DNA from: Macrococcoides goetzii
GTDB taxonomy: Bacteria > Bacillota > Bacilli > Staphylococcales > Staphylococcaceae
Direction: 5' to 3'
Length of the DNA: 64,000 nucleotides
Assembly: GCF_002742385.2 (NCBI RefSeq)
Contig: NZ_MJBI02000001.1
Span: 248,001 to 312,000 of the forward strand
How positions within the stretch are numbered: the first letter of the stretch is position 1; the number at the start of each line of letters is the position of its first letter. The notes beneath the pieces were generated by a model. It did no database searches. It was not told where the DNA came from and worked only from the letters and a program-made list of their open reading frames with translations. A program made the position numbers and the translations under genes. Positions 9,081 to 18,869 of the stretch are shown in pieces.

Positions 9081-10336
9081 TGCTGTTGTTTAATATTATC
9101 ATAGATTTGTTTGAATTGTTGTTCTGTCTTGCTAGTAGTCTTTGGTACATAGTATTGTTTTTTCTTAAGCGTATCCGGTAAATATTGCTGAGCGATAAAT
9201 CCTGACTCAGCACTATGAGGATATTGATAGCCCACACCATTCCCTAAATCTTTCGCACCTTGATAGTGTGCATCTTTTAAGTGTTTAGGGATGGCACCAA
9301 TTTTGCCGCTTCGTACATCAGATAAAGCAGCGTCAATTGCGGAGATGCCAGAGTTTGATTTCGGTGATAAGCAAAGTTCGATGACAGCTTGCGCGAGTGG
9401 AATACGTGCTTCGGGAAATCCGAGTCGTTCAGCAGATTCAATCGCTGCAAGTGTTCTTGAGCCTGCTGAAGGAGAAGCGAGTCCGATATCTTCATAGCTT
9501 ATGACAAGTAAACGTCTAACTATCGTTGGTAAATCGCCACCTTCGATGAGACGCGCAAGATAATGTAGTGCTGCATCAACATCACTACCACGGATAGATT
9601 TTTGGAAAGCACTCATCAAGTCATAGTGCATATCACCATCTTTATCGAATTGAAAGCTGGATTTCTGTAAACAATCCTTCGCATCTTTTAATGTGATTTT
9701 TATTGGATTTTTAGTTTCAGCTGATAGGATTGCCAGCTCTAATGCATTTAAGCTCGTTCTAATATCCCCTTGAGCACTTTGCACGAAATGATTGATTGCT
9801 GCTTCATCAATTTCGATATCTTCATTTCCATAACCTTTTTCCTTATCGTTTATCGCGCGAAGTAGTGCTGTTTTAATGTCAGCTTCTGTTAAAGGATAAA
9901 GCTCAAATATTTGTGTTCTTGATCTTATCGCAGGATTAATTGCATGGTATGGATTACTCGTTGTTGCACCGATTAAAATAATTTGACCATTTTCGAGATG
10001 AGGCAACAGAAAATCCTGTTTTCCTTTATCTAGTCGATGAATTTCATCTAAAAGGAGGATAACTTGTCCACTCATTTTAGCTTCTTCTGCAATCATTTGC
10101 ATATCTTTTTTTGTATTGGTTACTGCGTTTAATTGTCTGAATTTTACTGCTGTACTGCCGGCAATTGCTTTGGCAATACTTGTTTTACCGACACCAGGAG
10201 GTCCATAAAGAATCATAGAAGAAAGTCTTTTAGCATTGACCATTCTTCGTATAATTCCTTGTTCACCTACAAGATGCTGCTGTCCGATGACTTCATCAAT
10301 AGAAGAAGGACGCATTCTATATGCTAAAGGTTCCAA
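9068..10336 (-). CDS. rarA: Replication-associated recombination protein A (MgsA/RarA AAA+ ATPase)
   Basis: A clamp-loader-like AAA+ ATPase of about 422 residues that acts at stalled replication forks. Walker A is YGPPGVGKTS, Walker B LLLDEIHRLDK, sensor GATTSNP, and the family C-terminal segment is YLARLIEGGDLPTIVRRLL. I chose TTG 10336 because AAAGGAG lies eight bases before it. A GTG three codons upstream (10345) overlaps that site and is less likely. It is transcribed divergently from cymR, the same neighbour as in B. subtilis. Confidence 0.93.
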   Translation of the reverse strand: MEPLAYRMRPSSIDEVIGQQHLVGEQGIIRRMVNAKRLSSMILYGPPGVGKTSIAKAIAGSTAVKFRQLNAVTNTKKDMQMIAEEAKMSGQVILLLDEIHRLDKGKQDFLLPHLENGQIILIGATTSNPYHAINPAIRSRTQIFELYPLTEADIKTALLRAINDKEKGYGNEDIEIDEAAINHFVQSAQGDIRTSLNALELAILSAETKNPIKITLKDAKDCLQKSSFQFDKDGDMHYDLMSAFQKSIRGSDVDAALHYLARLIEGGDLPTIVRRLLVISYEDIGLASPSAGSRTLAAIESAERLGFPEARIPLAQAVIELCLSPKSNSGISAIDAALSDVRSGKIGAIPKHLKDAHYQGAKDLGNGVGYQYPHSAESGFIAQQYLPDTLKKKQYYVPKTTSKTEQQFKQIYDNIKQQQNRH

Positions 10337-10420
10337 TATATTCACTCCTTTAATAAAAGTGTACCTTATTTTATGCCAAAATGTGATAAAATTGATTTAT
10401 TGAAAAGGGGCGTAATAATT

Positions 10421-10840
10421 ATGAAGATTTCAACTAAAGGTAGATACGGTTTAACTTTGATGATATCACTTGCCAAGCGATATCAGACGAAACCAGTATC
10501 ATTAAAAATTATCGCAGAAGAAAATAATTTAAGTGACTTGTATTTAGAACAGCTTGTAGGTCCATTAAGAAATGCAGGTCTCATTAAAAGCGTAAGAGGT
10601 GCAAAAGGTGGTTACATGTTAATGAAAGCCCCTAAAGAAGTAACAGCAGCGGACATTATCCGTTTACTTGAAGGACCCATTACACCGGTAGAAGGTATTG
10701 AAGATGAACCCCCAGCGCAAAAGCAATTGTGGATTGATATACGCGATGCCGTAAAAAAAGTGCTGGATGAAACGACTTTGGAAGATTTAATGAACTATAA
10801 AGAAGAGGATATTATCGAAGGTTACATGTTCTACATTTAG
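10421..10840 (+). CDS. cymR: Rrf2-family cysteine metabolism repressor CymR
   Basis: A 139-residue winged-helix regulator starting MKISTKGRYGLTLMISLAKR. It has the recognition-helix region SDLYLEQLVGPLRNAGLIKS and SVRGAKGGYML, and the diagnostic tail PPAQKQLWIDIRDA...GYMFYI. It has no cysteine cluster, so it is CymR rather than an IscR-type Fe-S sensor. In Bacillus and Staphylococcus CymR works with the cysteine synthase CysK to repress sulfur-uptake genes. AAAGGGG precedes ATG 10421. Earlier in-frame codons lack a ribosome-binding site. Confidence 0.96.
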   Translation: MKISTKGRYGLTLMISLAKRYQTKPVSLKIIAEENNLSDLYLEQLVGPLRNAGLIKSVRGAKGGYMLMKAPKEVTAADIIRLLEGPITPVEGIEDEPPAQKQLWIDIRDAVKKVLDETTLEDLMNYKEEDIIEGYMFYI

Positions 10841-10852
10841 GTATGTTCATGA

Positions 10853-10886
10853 AAAAATAGTTATCGCATGTGCGATAACTATTTTT
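10853..10886. terminator. Bidirectional terminator between cymR and the monooxygenase gene
   Basis: A perfect 16-bp stem (AAAAATAGTTATCGCA with its complement) and a 2-base loop. T-rich ends on both strands let it serve both convergent genes. It overlaps the last codons of the minus-strand gene. Confidence 0.88.
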
Positions 10887-11880
10887 CTTCTGTAATTTCT
10901 TTTAGCCATCTGAAACTTTGATATTGCTTATCAAGATCATAGATATAGCTTACGACAATGAATTCGTCAACATTGAATTCATCCTGAAAAGCTTGTAATT
11001 TTCGTTTTACAGTTTCTTTAGAACCTACAAAACCAGTTTGAGTTCGAGACAATGCCATTTGTTTTTCTTGAGGACTCCAAATTGCATCCATATCTTTTAC
11101 TGGTGGCTGTAGCGGTTGTCTTGCATTACGGATTACACTTAAGAAAAATTGATGCGTGGAAGTCGCCAAGTAATCAGCTTCTTCATCAGTTTCACCGATA
11201 ATCACATTCGTACCAACCATAACATAAGGTTTGTCCAGATAAACAGACTTCTGGAATAGATTGCGATAAATTGCGATGGCTTCTTTCATCTGTTCAGGTG
11301 CAAAGTGTCCTGCAAACGCATAAGGTAAACCGAGACGCGCTGCAAGATGTGCTGAATCTGTTGAAGAACCAAGCACAAATATAGGTACATTCGTATCCGC
11401 ACCAGGATAAGCTTTTACAAAACCTTGTTTCTCTTCAGGTCCAAAATACTTTAATAATTCCTGAATTTCTTCTGGGAATGTATATACACTATCGTGACGG
11501 TCGCGACGTAAAGCACTCGCAGTCATCATATCCGTACCAGGTGCACGACCTAATCCAAGATTCAATCGATCAGGATAAATTGTTGCCATCGTACCAAACT
11601 GTTCAGCTACAACTAATGGTGCATGGTTCGGTAGCATTATTCCACCTGAACCAACCTGTATTGATTTTGTATGTTGAAGCACATGATTAATAAGCACTAC
11701 TGTTGCTGAACTCACAAGACTCGGTGTATTATGGTGCTCAGCAATCCAGTATCGGTTATAACCTAGTTCTTCAGCCAGTTGAGCCAGTGATACCACCTGA
11801 TCGATTGCATCCTTGTTTGTGTCACCTTTTCTTACTGGCGCTAAATTCAAAATAGAAATAGGAATATTGAGATTAGACAT
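10879..11880 (-). CDS. LLM-class flavin-dependent oxidoreductase (luciferase-like)
   Basis: A 333-residue TIM-barrel monooxygenase-like protein of the bacterial luciferase superfamily, group 1. Typical segments are [11 protein letters not shown] near the start, [30 protein letters not shown]-like ([16 protein letters not shown]) and [22 protein letters not shown]. It probably uses reduced FMN; the substrate is unknown. AAAGGAG precedes ATG 11880. It lies between cymR and iscS on the opposite strand. In B. subtilis cymR and the iscS-like gene are adjacent, so this gene and the next interrupt that pair. Confidence 0.92.
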   Translation of the reverse strand: MSNLNIPISILNLAPVRKGDTNKDAIDQVVSLAQLAEELGYNRYWIAEHHNTPSLVSSATVVLINHVLQHTKSIQVGSGGIMLPNHAPLVVAEQFGTMATIYPDRLNLGLGRAPGTDMMTASALRRDRHDSVYTFPEEIQELLKYFGPEEKQGFVKAYPGADTNVPIFVLGSSTDSAHLAARLGLPYAFAGHFAPEQMKEAIAIYRNLFQKSVYLDKPYVMVGTNVIIGETDEEADYLATSTHQFFLSVIRNARQPLQPPVKDMDAIWSPQEKQMALSRTQTGFVGSKETVKRKLQAFQDEFNVDEFIVVSYIYDLDKQYQSFRWLKEITEEK

Positions 11881-11971
11881 ATAATTAACTCCTTTTAATA
11901 TAGTACCGATAGTTTAGCACTTAGGTCGGGAATTATGATAATTATATGCTTGTGTATAGTAGATGAAATTT

Positions 11972-12108
11972 TAGCGGAATCTTAGTACAAAAAGTTTCGA
12001 TACCGCTAAAGGTAATGAGAAATAGCGGAATCGTAGTACAAAAAGTTCCGATACCGCTAAAGGTAATGAGAAATAGCGGAATCGTAGTACAAAAAGTTCC
12101 GATACCGC
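11972..12108. repeat. Three tandem 51-bp hairpin repeats
   Basis: Units start at 11972, 12023 and 12074 with an exact 51-bp period; the last is truncated after the hairpin. Each begins TAGCGGAATCG and ends its hairpin with CGATACCGCTA, an 11-bp stem with one A-A mismatch around a loop of about 15. A 14-base linker (aaggtaatgagaaa) joins units. Units 2 and 3 are identical over the hairpin apart from the final base; unit 1 differs at two positions. The rest of the 265-bp gap shows nothing else clear. Confidence 0.9.
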
Positions 12109-12145
12109 CATAAAAAATTTTATCGAAATAAATATATATATTATT

Positions 12146-13036
12146 CTATTTTGTAAAGAATAAACTATCCAATAAGTAATAGTGTCGCTTTTTAAAGTAT
12201 TTTATCTTATTTATAACTATCCATTTCTTAAGATAATCATTTAAAGTACGAACTGAAATAGGCTTATCTATAAATTTATAAAAATCATAAATATCTATTT
12301 CATTATCTCCCTTCACCAGACAATAATACTGTAAATTTTTAAATACAATGTCTTCTAAATGATACGATGCTCCACAACTGCGACAAATATATTTTTTTCG
12401 ACTGCGTTCTCCGAGTAGACTGAAACATTTAGGACAATTCAAACCTTTCTTCAAAGTATGTAATTTCTCAGGATAGTGTTTCAGGAAAGGGTTATATCGC
12501 GAACGTAGTTCGAAAATATCGGCAGTAGTATACATTGATGCGCCATGTCGCGATAATTTTTGAAGACATTCCTCCAATCGATTCAAGTGAATAATCGGTA
12601 ACTTTTTCTCCAAGCCATATATATAGGCATTTTTATTACACCATACTATATAGCCATAAATTTTTAATTGTATGTCATGATAATAGAGTAACTTTTTCAA
12701 ATGCTGATTTACGGTATTATTCAAACTCGTCAAAGGATTCTTTATTTGTAAATCATCCAGATACCAGTGGCCGTTCTTGATATAAACGTCGCTACTATAA
12801 TACTTAGCATCAAGAATAATCAGATGGTTTCCTGAGATTATCAAATGATCAATTTGAAAATAACTGCCATCAACTTCAAACAAAATATCATGTATTGTGT
12901 CGATTTCTTCAAATTGTGCTATGATTCCTCGAACGTTTTGTTCTCCAGCATTTCCTAATCGTAACTTTTCTAGTTTTTTTGACTGGTTAAAGTCAACATC
13001 ACGGCTATTTAGAATTTCTAATATGATTCGTTCCAA
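12146..13036 (-). CDS. NERD-domain protein with C-terminal zinc ribbon
   Basis: A 296-residue protein. Residues about 25-135 match the nuclease-related (NERD) fold: GNAGEQNVRG at 28-37, QIDHLII with Asp63, LDAKYY with Asp76 and Lys78, and Gln111. These fit the D...(E/D)xK...Q active-site pattern of restriction-like nucleases. A zinc ribbon has Cys201, Cys204, Cys218 and Cys221. A basic C-terminal region of about 75 residues follows. The start is TTG 13036 with AGGAGG eight bases upstream. The gene is monocistronic and AT-rich, and hairpin repeats flank its 3' end. No methyltransferase, toxin or mobility gene is adjacent. Function is unknown; a DNA-processing role is inferred from the fold only. 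Confidence 0.85.
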   Translation of the reverse strand: MERIILEILNSRDVDFNQSKKLEKLRLGNAGEQNVRGIIAQFEEIDTIHDILFEVDGSYFQIDHLIISGNHLIILDAKYYSSDVYIKNGHWYLDDLQIKNPLTSLNNTVNQHLKKLLYYHDIQLKIYGYIVWCNKNAYIYGLEKKLPIIHLNRLEECLQKLSRHGASMYTTADIFELRSRYNPFLKHYPEKLHTLKKGLNCPKCFSLLGERSRKKYICRSCGASYHLEDIVFKNLQYYCLVKGDNEIDIYDFYKFIDKPISVRTLNDYLKKWIVINKIKYFKKRHYYLLDSLFFTK

Positions 13037-13194
13037 ATGAAATCTCCTCCTATTTATATATAGTTGAAAATCGTTAAAGTATTTTTCAAAATAAGAATCT
13101 TTACAATTTTTACAATTAAGTTAATTAGATAGTTTTTTTTCTTAAAGGGTGTTAAGATAAGTTATTGAAAAAATTGAAAGGATGTTCATAAATC

Positions 13195-14334
13195 ATGAAG
13201 GTATATGCAGACTATGCAGCAACTACTAATGTTGCGCCGGAAGTTGTATCTGAAATAACTGAAGTATTAAGTGATCACTTTGGTAATGCTTCGTCAATAC
13301 ATCATATCGGACGTGATGGTCGTAGAATTTTAGATCAGTCACGTATGAAAATTGCAAAAATATTGAACGCATCACCAAGAGAAATTGTCTTTACTAGTGG
13401 CGCTACTGAATCGAATAATCTGGCAATTAAGGGTGTTGCATACCAGAATCAGCATAAGGGTAAACACTTGATTACCTCTTCTATTGAGCATCATTCTGTA
13501 TTACACGTCTTTGAGCAACTTGAAAAAGAAGGGTATGAAGTCACATATTTGCCTGTGGATGCACAAGGCTTTGTCACAGTAGATACTTTGAAAGATGCAC
13601 TGCGTAAAGATACCATATTAGTTTCTATTATGTTTGGTAACAATGAAGTTGGAACTGTTCAATCAGTTGATGAAATAGCTGAACTATTAGATGATCATCA
13701 GGCAGTTTTTCATACTGATGGTGTTCAGACGATTGGACATATGCCGATTGACTTAAAATCGCTGAAAGTTGATTTATTTACGCTCACTGCACATAAGTTC
13801 TATGGCCCAAAAGGTGTGGGTTTACTATATGTGAAAGATAAGACACCATTACAATTTCAGCAGCTTGGAGGCGCACAGGAGATTAAACGTCGTGCGGGTA
13901 CAGAAAATATCGCATATATCAGCGGTATGGCAAAAGCCTTAGAATTGGCTACAGATAATATTGAACAATCAAGTTTAAAATTGATACATTTGAAACAACA
14001 TTTTATTAACGCGCTTCAGTCTTACGATATTCCGTTTGAATTAAACGGAGACATGAATACATCATTACCTCACATCACTAATCTATATTTTCCATTCAGT
14101 GATGTAGAGAAAATGCTTACAATTCTTGATATGAATGGCGTGTTTGTATCAAGTGGTTCTGCATGTACTGCTGGTAGTATAGAACCGAGTCATGTACTTA
14201 CTGCAATGTTTGGTGAACATCCACGTACAAAACAGTCAATACGATTTAGTTTTTCACATCAAATGACAGAAGAAGATATTGATTATATTGCATTACAAAT
14301 TAAAAAAATTTATGAAATGAATAGAAATGAGTAG
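13195..14334 (+). CDS. iscS: Cysteine desulfurase (IscS/YrvO type)
   Basis: A 379-residue class V aminotransferase-like PLP enzyme. Visible features are YADYAATTNVAPEV at the start, GATESNNLAIKG, the PLP lysine in TAHKFYGPKGVG, and the catalytic cysteine loop SSGSACTAGS near residue 325. It removes sulfur from cysteine and hands it on as persulfide. mnmA begins 6 bp after the stop, so its main client here is probably tRNA 2-thiolation, as for B. subtilis YrvO. GAAAGGATG precedes ATG 13195. The neighbouring CymR controls cysteine supply. Confidence 0.95.
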   Translation: MKVYADYAATTNVAPEVVSEITEVLSDHFGNASSIHHIGRDGRRILDQSRMKIAKILNASPREIVFTSGATESNNLAIKGVAYQNQHKGKHLITSSIEHHSVLHVFEQLEKEGYEVTYLPVDAQGFVTVDTLKDALRKDTILVSIMFGNNEVGTVQSVDEIAELLDDHQAVFHTDGVQTIGHMPIDLKSLKVDLFTLTAHKFYGPKGVGLLYVKDKTPLQFQQLGGAQEIKRRAGTENIAYISGMAKALELATDNIEQSSLKLIHLKQHFINALQSYDIPFELNGDMNTSLPHITNLYFPFSDVEKMLTILDMNGVFVSSGSACTAGSIEPSHVLTAMFGEHPRTKQSIRFSFSHQMTEEDIDYIALQIKKIYEMNRNE

Positions 14335-15459
<1,125 letters not shown>

Positions 15460-15464
15460 ATTTC

Positions 15465-15497
15465 AAAGGAGACAGCAATGTCTTCTTTTTTATTTTT
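15465..15497 (+). terminator. Terminator after mnmA
   Basis: AGGAGACA-GCAA-TGTCTTCT, an 8-bp stem with one G-T pair, followed by TTTTTTATTTTTT. The run leads into GATATAATAA, the probable -10 of the next gene. Confidence 0.65.
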
Positions 15498-15537
15498 TGA
15501 TATAATAATACAATGAATATAATAGAGGAGAACGACT

Positions 15538-16197
15538 ATGAATGACGAACGTTTAATGCAATTGATTGAAACAAAACAATATGAAGAGGCACTAAAAATA
15601 TTAATAGAAGCAATTGATGAAGAACCCGAAGAAGTGACCCATTATATTAATATGGGAACGATACTTCTGGATTCAAATCAACCGATTGAAGCGGAACGTT
15701 TCTTTCAAAAAGCTATTACTGTAGACCCGACTCATGGTGGTGCATATTATGGTCTGGCTAATATATATTATAATGCAGATCGATTTGAAGAAGCGGTGAA
15801 ATTGTATCACAAAGCCATTGAAAATGGACTGGAAGATGGTGATACATATTACATGCTTGGTATGTCATTTGTTAATCTTAGTGATTTCGCGTCTGCATTG
15901 CCATTCTTAATGCGTGCACATGAACTCAAACCAGATGACACGGAAATTACTTTTCAGTATGGACTAGTGATGTGTCAGATGAATATGTTTGAAGAAGCAT
16001 CTAAAACTTTACAACGTGTACTAAGTGATAATCCAGATCATACAGACGCGATTTATAATAAGGCACTTGCAGATTATATGATGACAGAAAATATCGATGC
16101 AGCTATAGTTGAATTCGAGCGTGTTATTGATATTCAGCCTGATCATCTGCTAGCTGGTCATGCACTGAAAACATTCAAAGCAATGAAGGAGGAATAA
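15538..16197 (+). CDS. Tetratricopeptide-repeat protein (YrrB-like)
   Basis: A 219-residue soluble protein made almost wholly of about six TPR units. The first is degenerate, then FFQKAITVDPTHGGAYYGLANIYYNADR and NGLEDGDTYYMLGMSFVNLSDF show the usual W/Y-G-A-P pattern. TPR proteins are protein-binding scaffolds. B. subtilis YrrB holds the same place between mnmA and recD2. GAGGAG precedes ATG 15538. recD2 follows after 2 bp, so they are one unit. The partner is unknown. Confidence 0.88.
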   Translation: MNDERLMQLIETKQYEEALKILIEAIDEEPEEVTHYINMGTILLDSNQPIEAERFFQKAITVDPTHGGAYYGLANIYYNADRFEEAVKLYHKAIENGLEDGDTYYMLGMSFVNLSDFASALPFLMRAHELKPDDTEITFQYGLVMCQMNMFEEASKTLQRVLSDNPDHTDAIYNKALADYMMTENIDAAIVEFERVIDIQPDHLLAGHALKTFKAMKEE

Positions 16198-16199
16198 AC

Positions 16200-18620
16200 T
16201 TGGAGAACGCCACTTTATTTGATCAATCTTATGTGAAAGGCACTATTATCCGTATACTTTTTCAGAATAACGATAACTTTTATACGGTATTAAAGGCCGA
16301 AGTAATCGATACAAATGAAGATTTTGATGATGAAGTGACGGTTACAGGATTCCTACCTCAAATTGCAGAAGGTGATACTTATACATTTACCGGAAAGATT
16401 ATATTACACGCTAAGTACGGGAAACAATTACAGGCTGAGAAATTTGAGAAGGATTTACCTCAATCTAAAGATGGTATCATTCATTATCTCTCCAGTGATT
16501 TATTTAAAGGTGTCGGCAAAAAAACAGCACGTACAATTGTTGAAATACTTGGCGAAGATGCACTGAACATTATTTTAGATGATAAAAGCAGTCTGGACCA
16601 GATTCCGAAACTATCACAAGATAAAAAAGATTTAATTTACAATACAATCAATGAAAATCAGGCGATTGAGAAAGTCATGATTCAATTAAATGATTGGGGC
16701 TTTGGTCCTCAGCTTGCAATGAAAATCTATCAATTTTATAAAGATGATACGATAAGGGTGATAAAAGAATCACCTTATCAATTAGTGATGGATATCGAAG
16801 GAATAGGTTTTAATAAAGCTGATGAATTAGCCCGTCATATCGGTATAGATAACAATCATCCTGAACGATTAAAAGCAGCGTTAGTCTATGGTATGGAGCA
16901 GGCGTCATTACAAAATGGGCATACTTACATTCCGGATCAGATTCTACTTGAGACAAGCTTCAATCTGTTAACTAAAAATGGTTCTGAAGTTAATCCTGAT
17001 GCTTTAGTGAATGCTTTAACTGAACTTTGCGAAGAGAAGAAATTACTTGTGGAACATGAAAAAAATATTTATATTCCTAGCTTGTTTTATTCTGAAACAA
17101 AGACCGTTCAAATATTACATCGATTAATGAACCATCAGGAACAATTGAAGCAATTTGAACAATCTGAAATAATGCTTGCTATTGGAGAGATTGAACAGTT
17201 ATTTGAAGTTTCATATGCAGAAAAACAGAAAGAAGCTTTAATGCAGGCGATGCATAGTAAACTGATGATTTTATCAGGTGGTCCAGGAACCGGGAAAACA
17301 ACGGTTGTCCGTGGAATAGTGACACTATATGCAGAACTGCATGGATTAAGTCTTGATTATAATGACTATGATGGTCAGGACTTTCCAATCGTTGTTGCAG
17401 CACCAACTGGTCGTGCATCAAAACGACTCTATGAATCAACAGGATTGGAAGCAACGACGATACATAGATTGATCGGTTGGACACGAGATAATAAACCTGA
17501 TGATATTTTAGAAAATGAAATTACTGCAAAGTTAATCATTATTGATGAGATGTCTATGGTTGATACGTGGTTAATGTTTCAATTGATGAAAGCTGTACCA
17601 AATGACGCTCAGATCATCTTTGTAGGTGATCAGGACCAGTTGCCATCCGTAGGTCCTGGACAAGTCTTTAAAGATTTAATAGAGTCTCAAATTATTCCTC
17701 AGATTGAACTGAATGAAGTTTATCGTCAGCAGGAAGGCTCTTCTATTGTAGAACTAGCACATCAGATTAAACGAAATGAACCATTCGATATTACAAAACG
17801 ATACAGTGATAGAAGTTTTATTCCATGTCAAACGGATCAAATTCCAGAAGTTATCGAGAAAATCGTTACATCAGCTGTTAATAAAGGTTATGATATGCGG
17901 GACATTCAGGTGCTCGCGCCAATTTATCGAGGTAATGCAGGGATTCGTGCATTGAATAAAGTTTTACAGAAAATATTAAATCCACCAGAAGATAAAAAGC
18001 GAGAAATGGAATTTGGTGATGTTGTCTTTAGAAATCACGATAAAGTTTTACAGCTTGTAAACCGACCTGAAGATGGTGTATTTAACGGAGACATCGGAGA
18101 AATCGTAGGTATCTTTAAAGCAGCAGAAAATGCACTGAATAAGGATGTCGTCATTGTAGATTATGATGGGAATGAAGTAACGTATACAAAAGCTGATTTA
18201 ATTGAAATTACCCATGCCTACTGCTGTTCGATACATAAAGCACAAGGATCAGAATTTCCGATTGTCATTATGCCGGTTGTCCATCAGTACTTTAGAATGC
18301 TGCAGAAAAATATATTATATACAGGATTAACGCGTGCGAAACAATCTCTTATCTTTTGCGGAGATGTTAATGCATTTAATGATGGTATAAAAAGATTGGG
18401 TAATGCCAGATTCACTTCTTTTTATCAGTTTTTAATGGATTATTTTAGCACAGATGATCAGAAAGACATTGTAAAAAACGACAGCGATACTGATGAAAAT
18501 AAAGAAAATGAAGTATTTAAAAAATTACCATTTCAGGTTGGTGAAATGACCGAAGAGAATATGCATCTTGTTTCACCGATGATTAATATGGGAGATATAT
18601 CTCCATATGATTATGTTTAA
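16200..18620 (+). CDS. recD2: RecD-like ATP-dependent DNA helicase RecD2
   Basis: An 806-residue superfamily 1B 5'-3' helicase. The N-terminal OB/HhH region (about 1-330, including YLSSDLFKGVGKKTARTIVE) is the RecD2 mark. The motor begins with Walker A LSGGPGTGKTTVVRG near 360, then IIDEMSMVD, VGDQDQLPSVGPG and the UvrD-C segment AYCCSIHKAQGSEFPIVI. It works without RecBC in replication-fork repair. The start is TTG 16200 after AAGGAGG. A T-box leader for alaS follows. Confidence 0.95.
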   Translation: MENATLFDQSYVKGTIIRILFQNNDNFYTVLKAEVIDTNEDFDDEVTVTGFLPQIAEGDTYTFTGKIILHAKYGKQLQAEKFEKDLPQSKDGIIHYLSSDLFKGVGKKTARTIVEILGEDALNIILDDKSSLDQIPKLSQDKKDLIYNTINENQAIEKVMIQLNDWGFGPQLAMKIYQFYKDDTIRVIKESPYQLVMDIEGIGFNKADELARHIGIDNNHPERLKAALVYGMEQASLQNGHTYIPDQILLETSFNLLTKNGSEVNPDALVNALTELCEEKKLLVEHEKNIYIPSLFYSETKTVQILHRLMNHQEQLKQFEQSEIMLAIGEIEQLFEVSYAEKQKEALMQAMHSKLMILSGGPGTGKTTVVRGIVTLYAELHGLSLDYNDYDGQDFPIVVAAPTGRASKRLYESTGLEATTIHRLIGWTRDNKPDDILENEITAKLIIIDEMSMVDTWLMFQLMKAVPNDAQIIFVGDQDQLPSVGPGQVFKDLIESQIIPQIELNEVYRQQEGSSIVELAHQIKRNEPFDITKRYSDRSFIPCQTDQIPEVIEKIVTSAVNKGYDMRDIQVLAPIYRGNAGIRALNKVLQKILNPPEDKKREMEFGDVVFRNHDKVLQLVNRPEDGVFNGDIGEIVGIFKAAENALNKDVVIVDYDGNEVTYTKADLIEITHAYCCSIHKAQGSEFPIVIMPVVHQYFRMLQKNILYTGLTRAKQSLIFCGDVNAFNDGIKRLGNARFTSFYQFLMDYFSTDDQKDIVKNDSDTDENKENEVFKKLPFQVGEMTEENMHLVSPMINMGDISPYDYV

Positions 18621-18621
18621 G

Positions 18622-18651
18622 TTGACGATAAGCATGTGATTCAATTATAAT
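18622..18651 (+). promoter_or_regulatory. Promoter of the alaS leader
   Basis: TTGACG (18622-18627), an 18-bp spacer and TATAAT (18646-18651). The start site should be near 18658. Confidence 0.75.
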
Positions 18652-18656
18652 TTAAC

Positions 18657-18853
18657 TAATCAAATTTAAAGCTGAGTAGGTAATCCCTCAAGACTTAGAG
18701 ACATATCGGTTGGTGAAAGATATGCTTGATATTACTGAAGCTACTTTATCTTATTATTATGAATATTAATCGAGTGATGACTTTGTCATAACTAGGGTGG
18801 TACCGCGAACACGTTCGTCCCTTTTTTAGGGATAACGTGTATTTTTTTATTTT
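18657..18853 (+). promoter_or_regulatory. T-box leader of alaS
   Basis: A perfect T-box core AGGGTGGTACCGCG is at 18794-18807. It is followed by the competing terminator ACACGTT...TCCCT/AGGGA...AACGTGT (18809-18840) and a T run. Stem I contains GGTTGGTGAAAG. Ala codons GCT at 18724-18726 and 18740-18742 are specifier candidates. The variable base (TGGT) would pair with discriminator A, as expected for tRNA-Ala. Uncharged tRNA-Ala should turn alaS on. Confidence 0.95.
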
Positions 18854-18869
18854 AAAGGAGAAGATAATA

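Noticed and set aside
11972-12108. Tandem repeats as a small CRISPR array
   Set aside because: The whole 51-bp unit is repeated, including what would be spacers, and no cas gene is nearby.
12146-13036. NERD gene as part of a restriction or abortive-infection island
   Set aside because: Neighbours are core metabolic genes and no methyltransferase, helicase, toxin or recombinase is adjacent; kept only as a single-gene finding.
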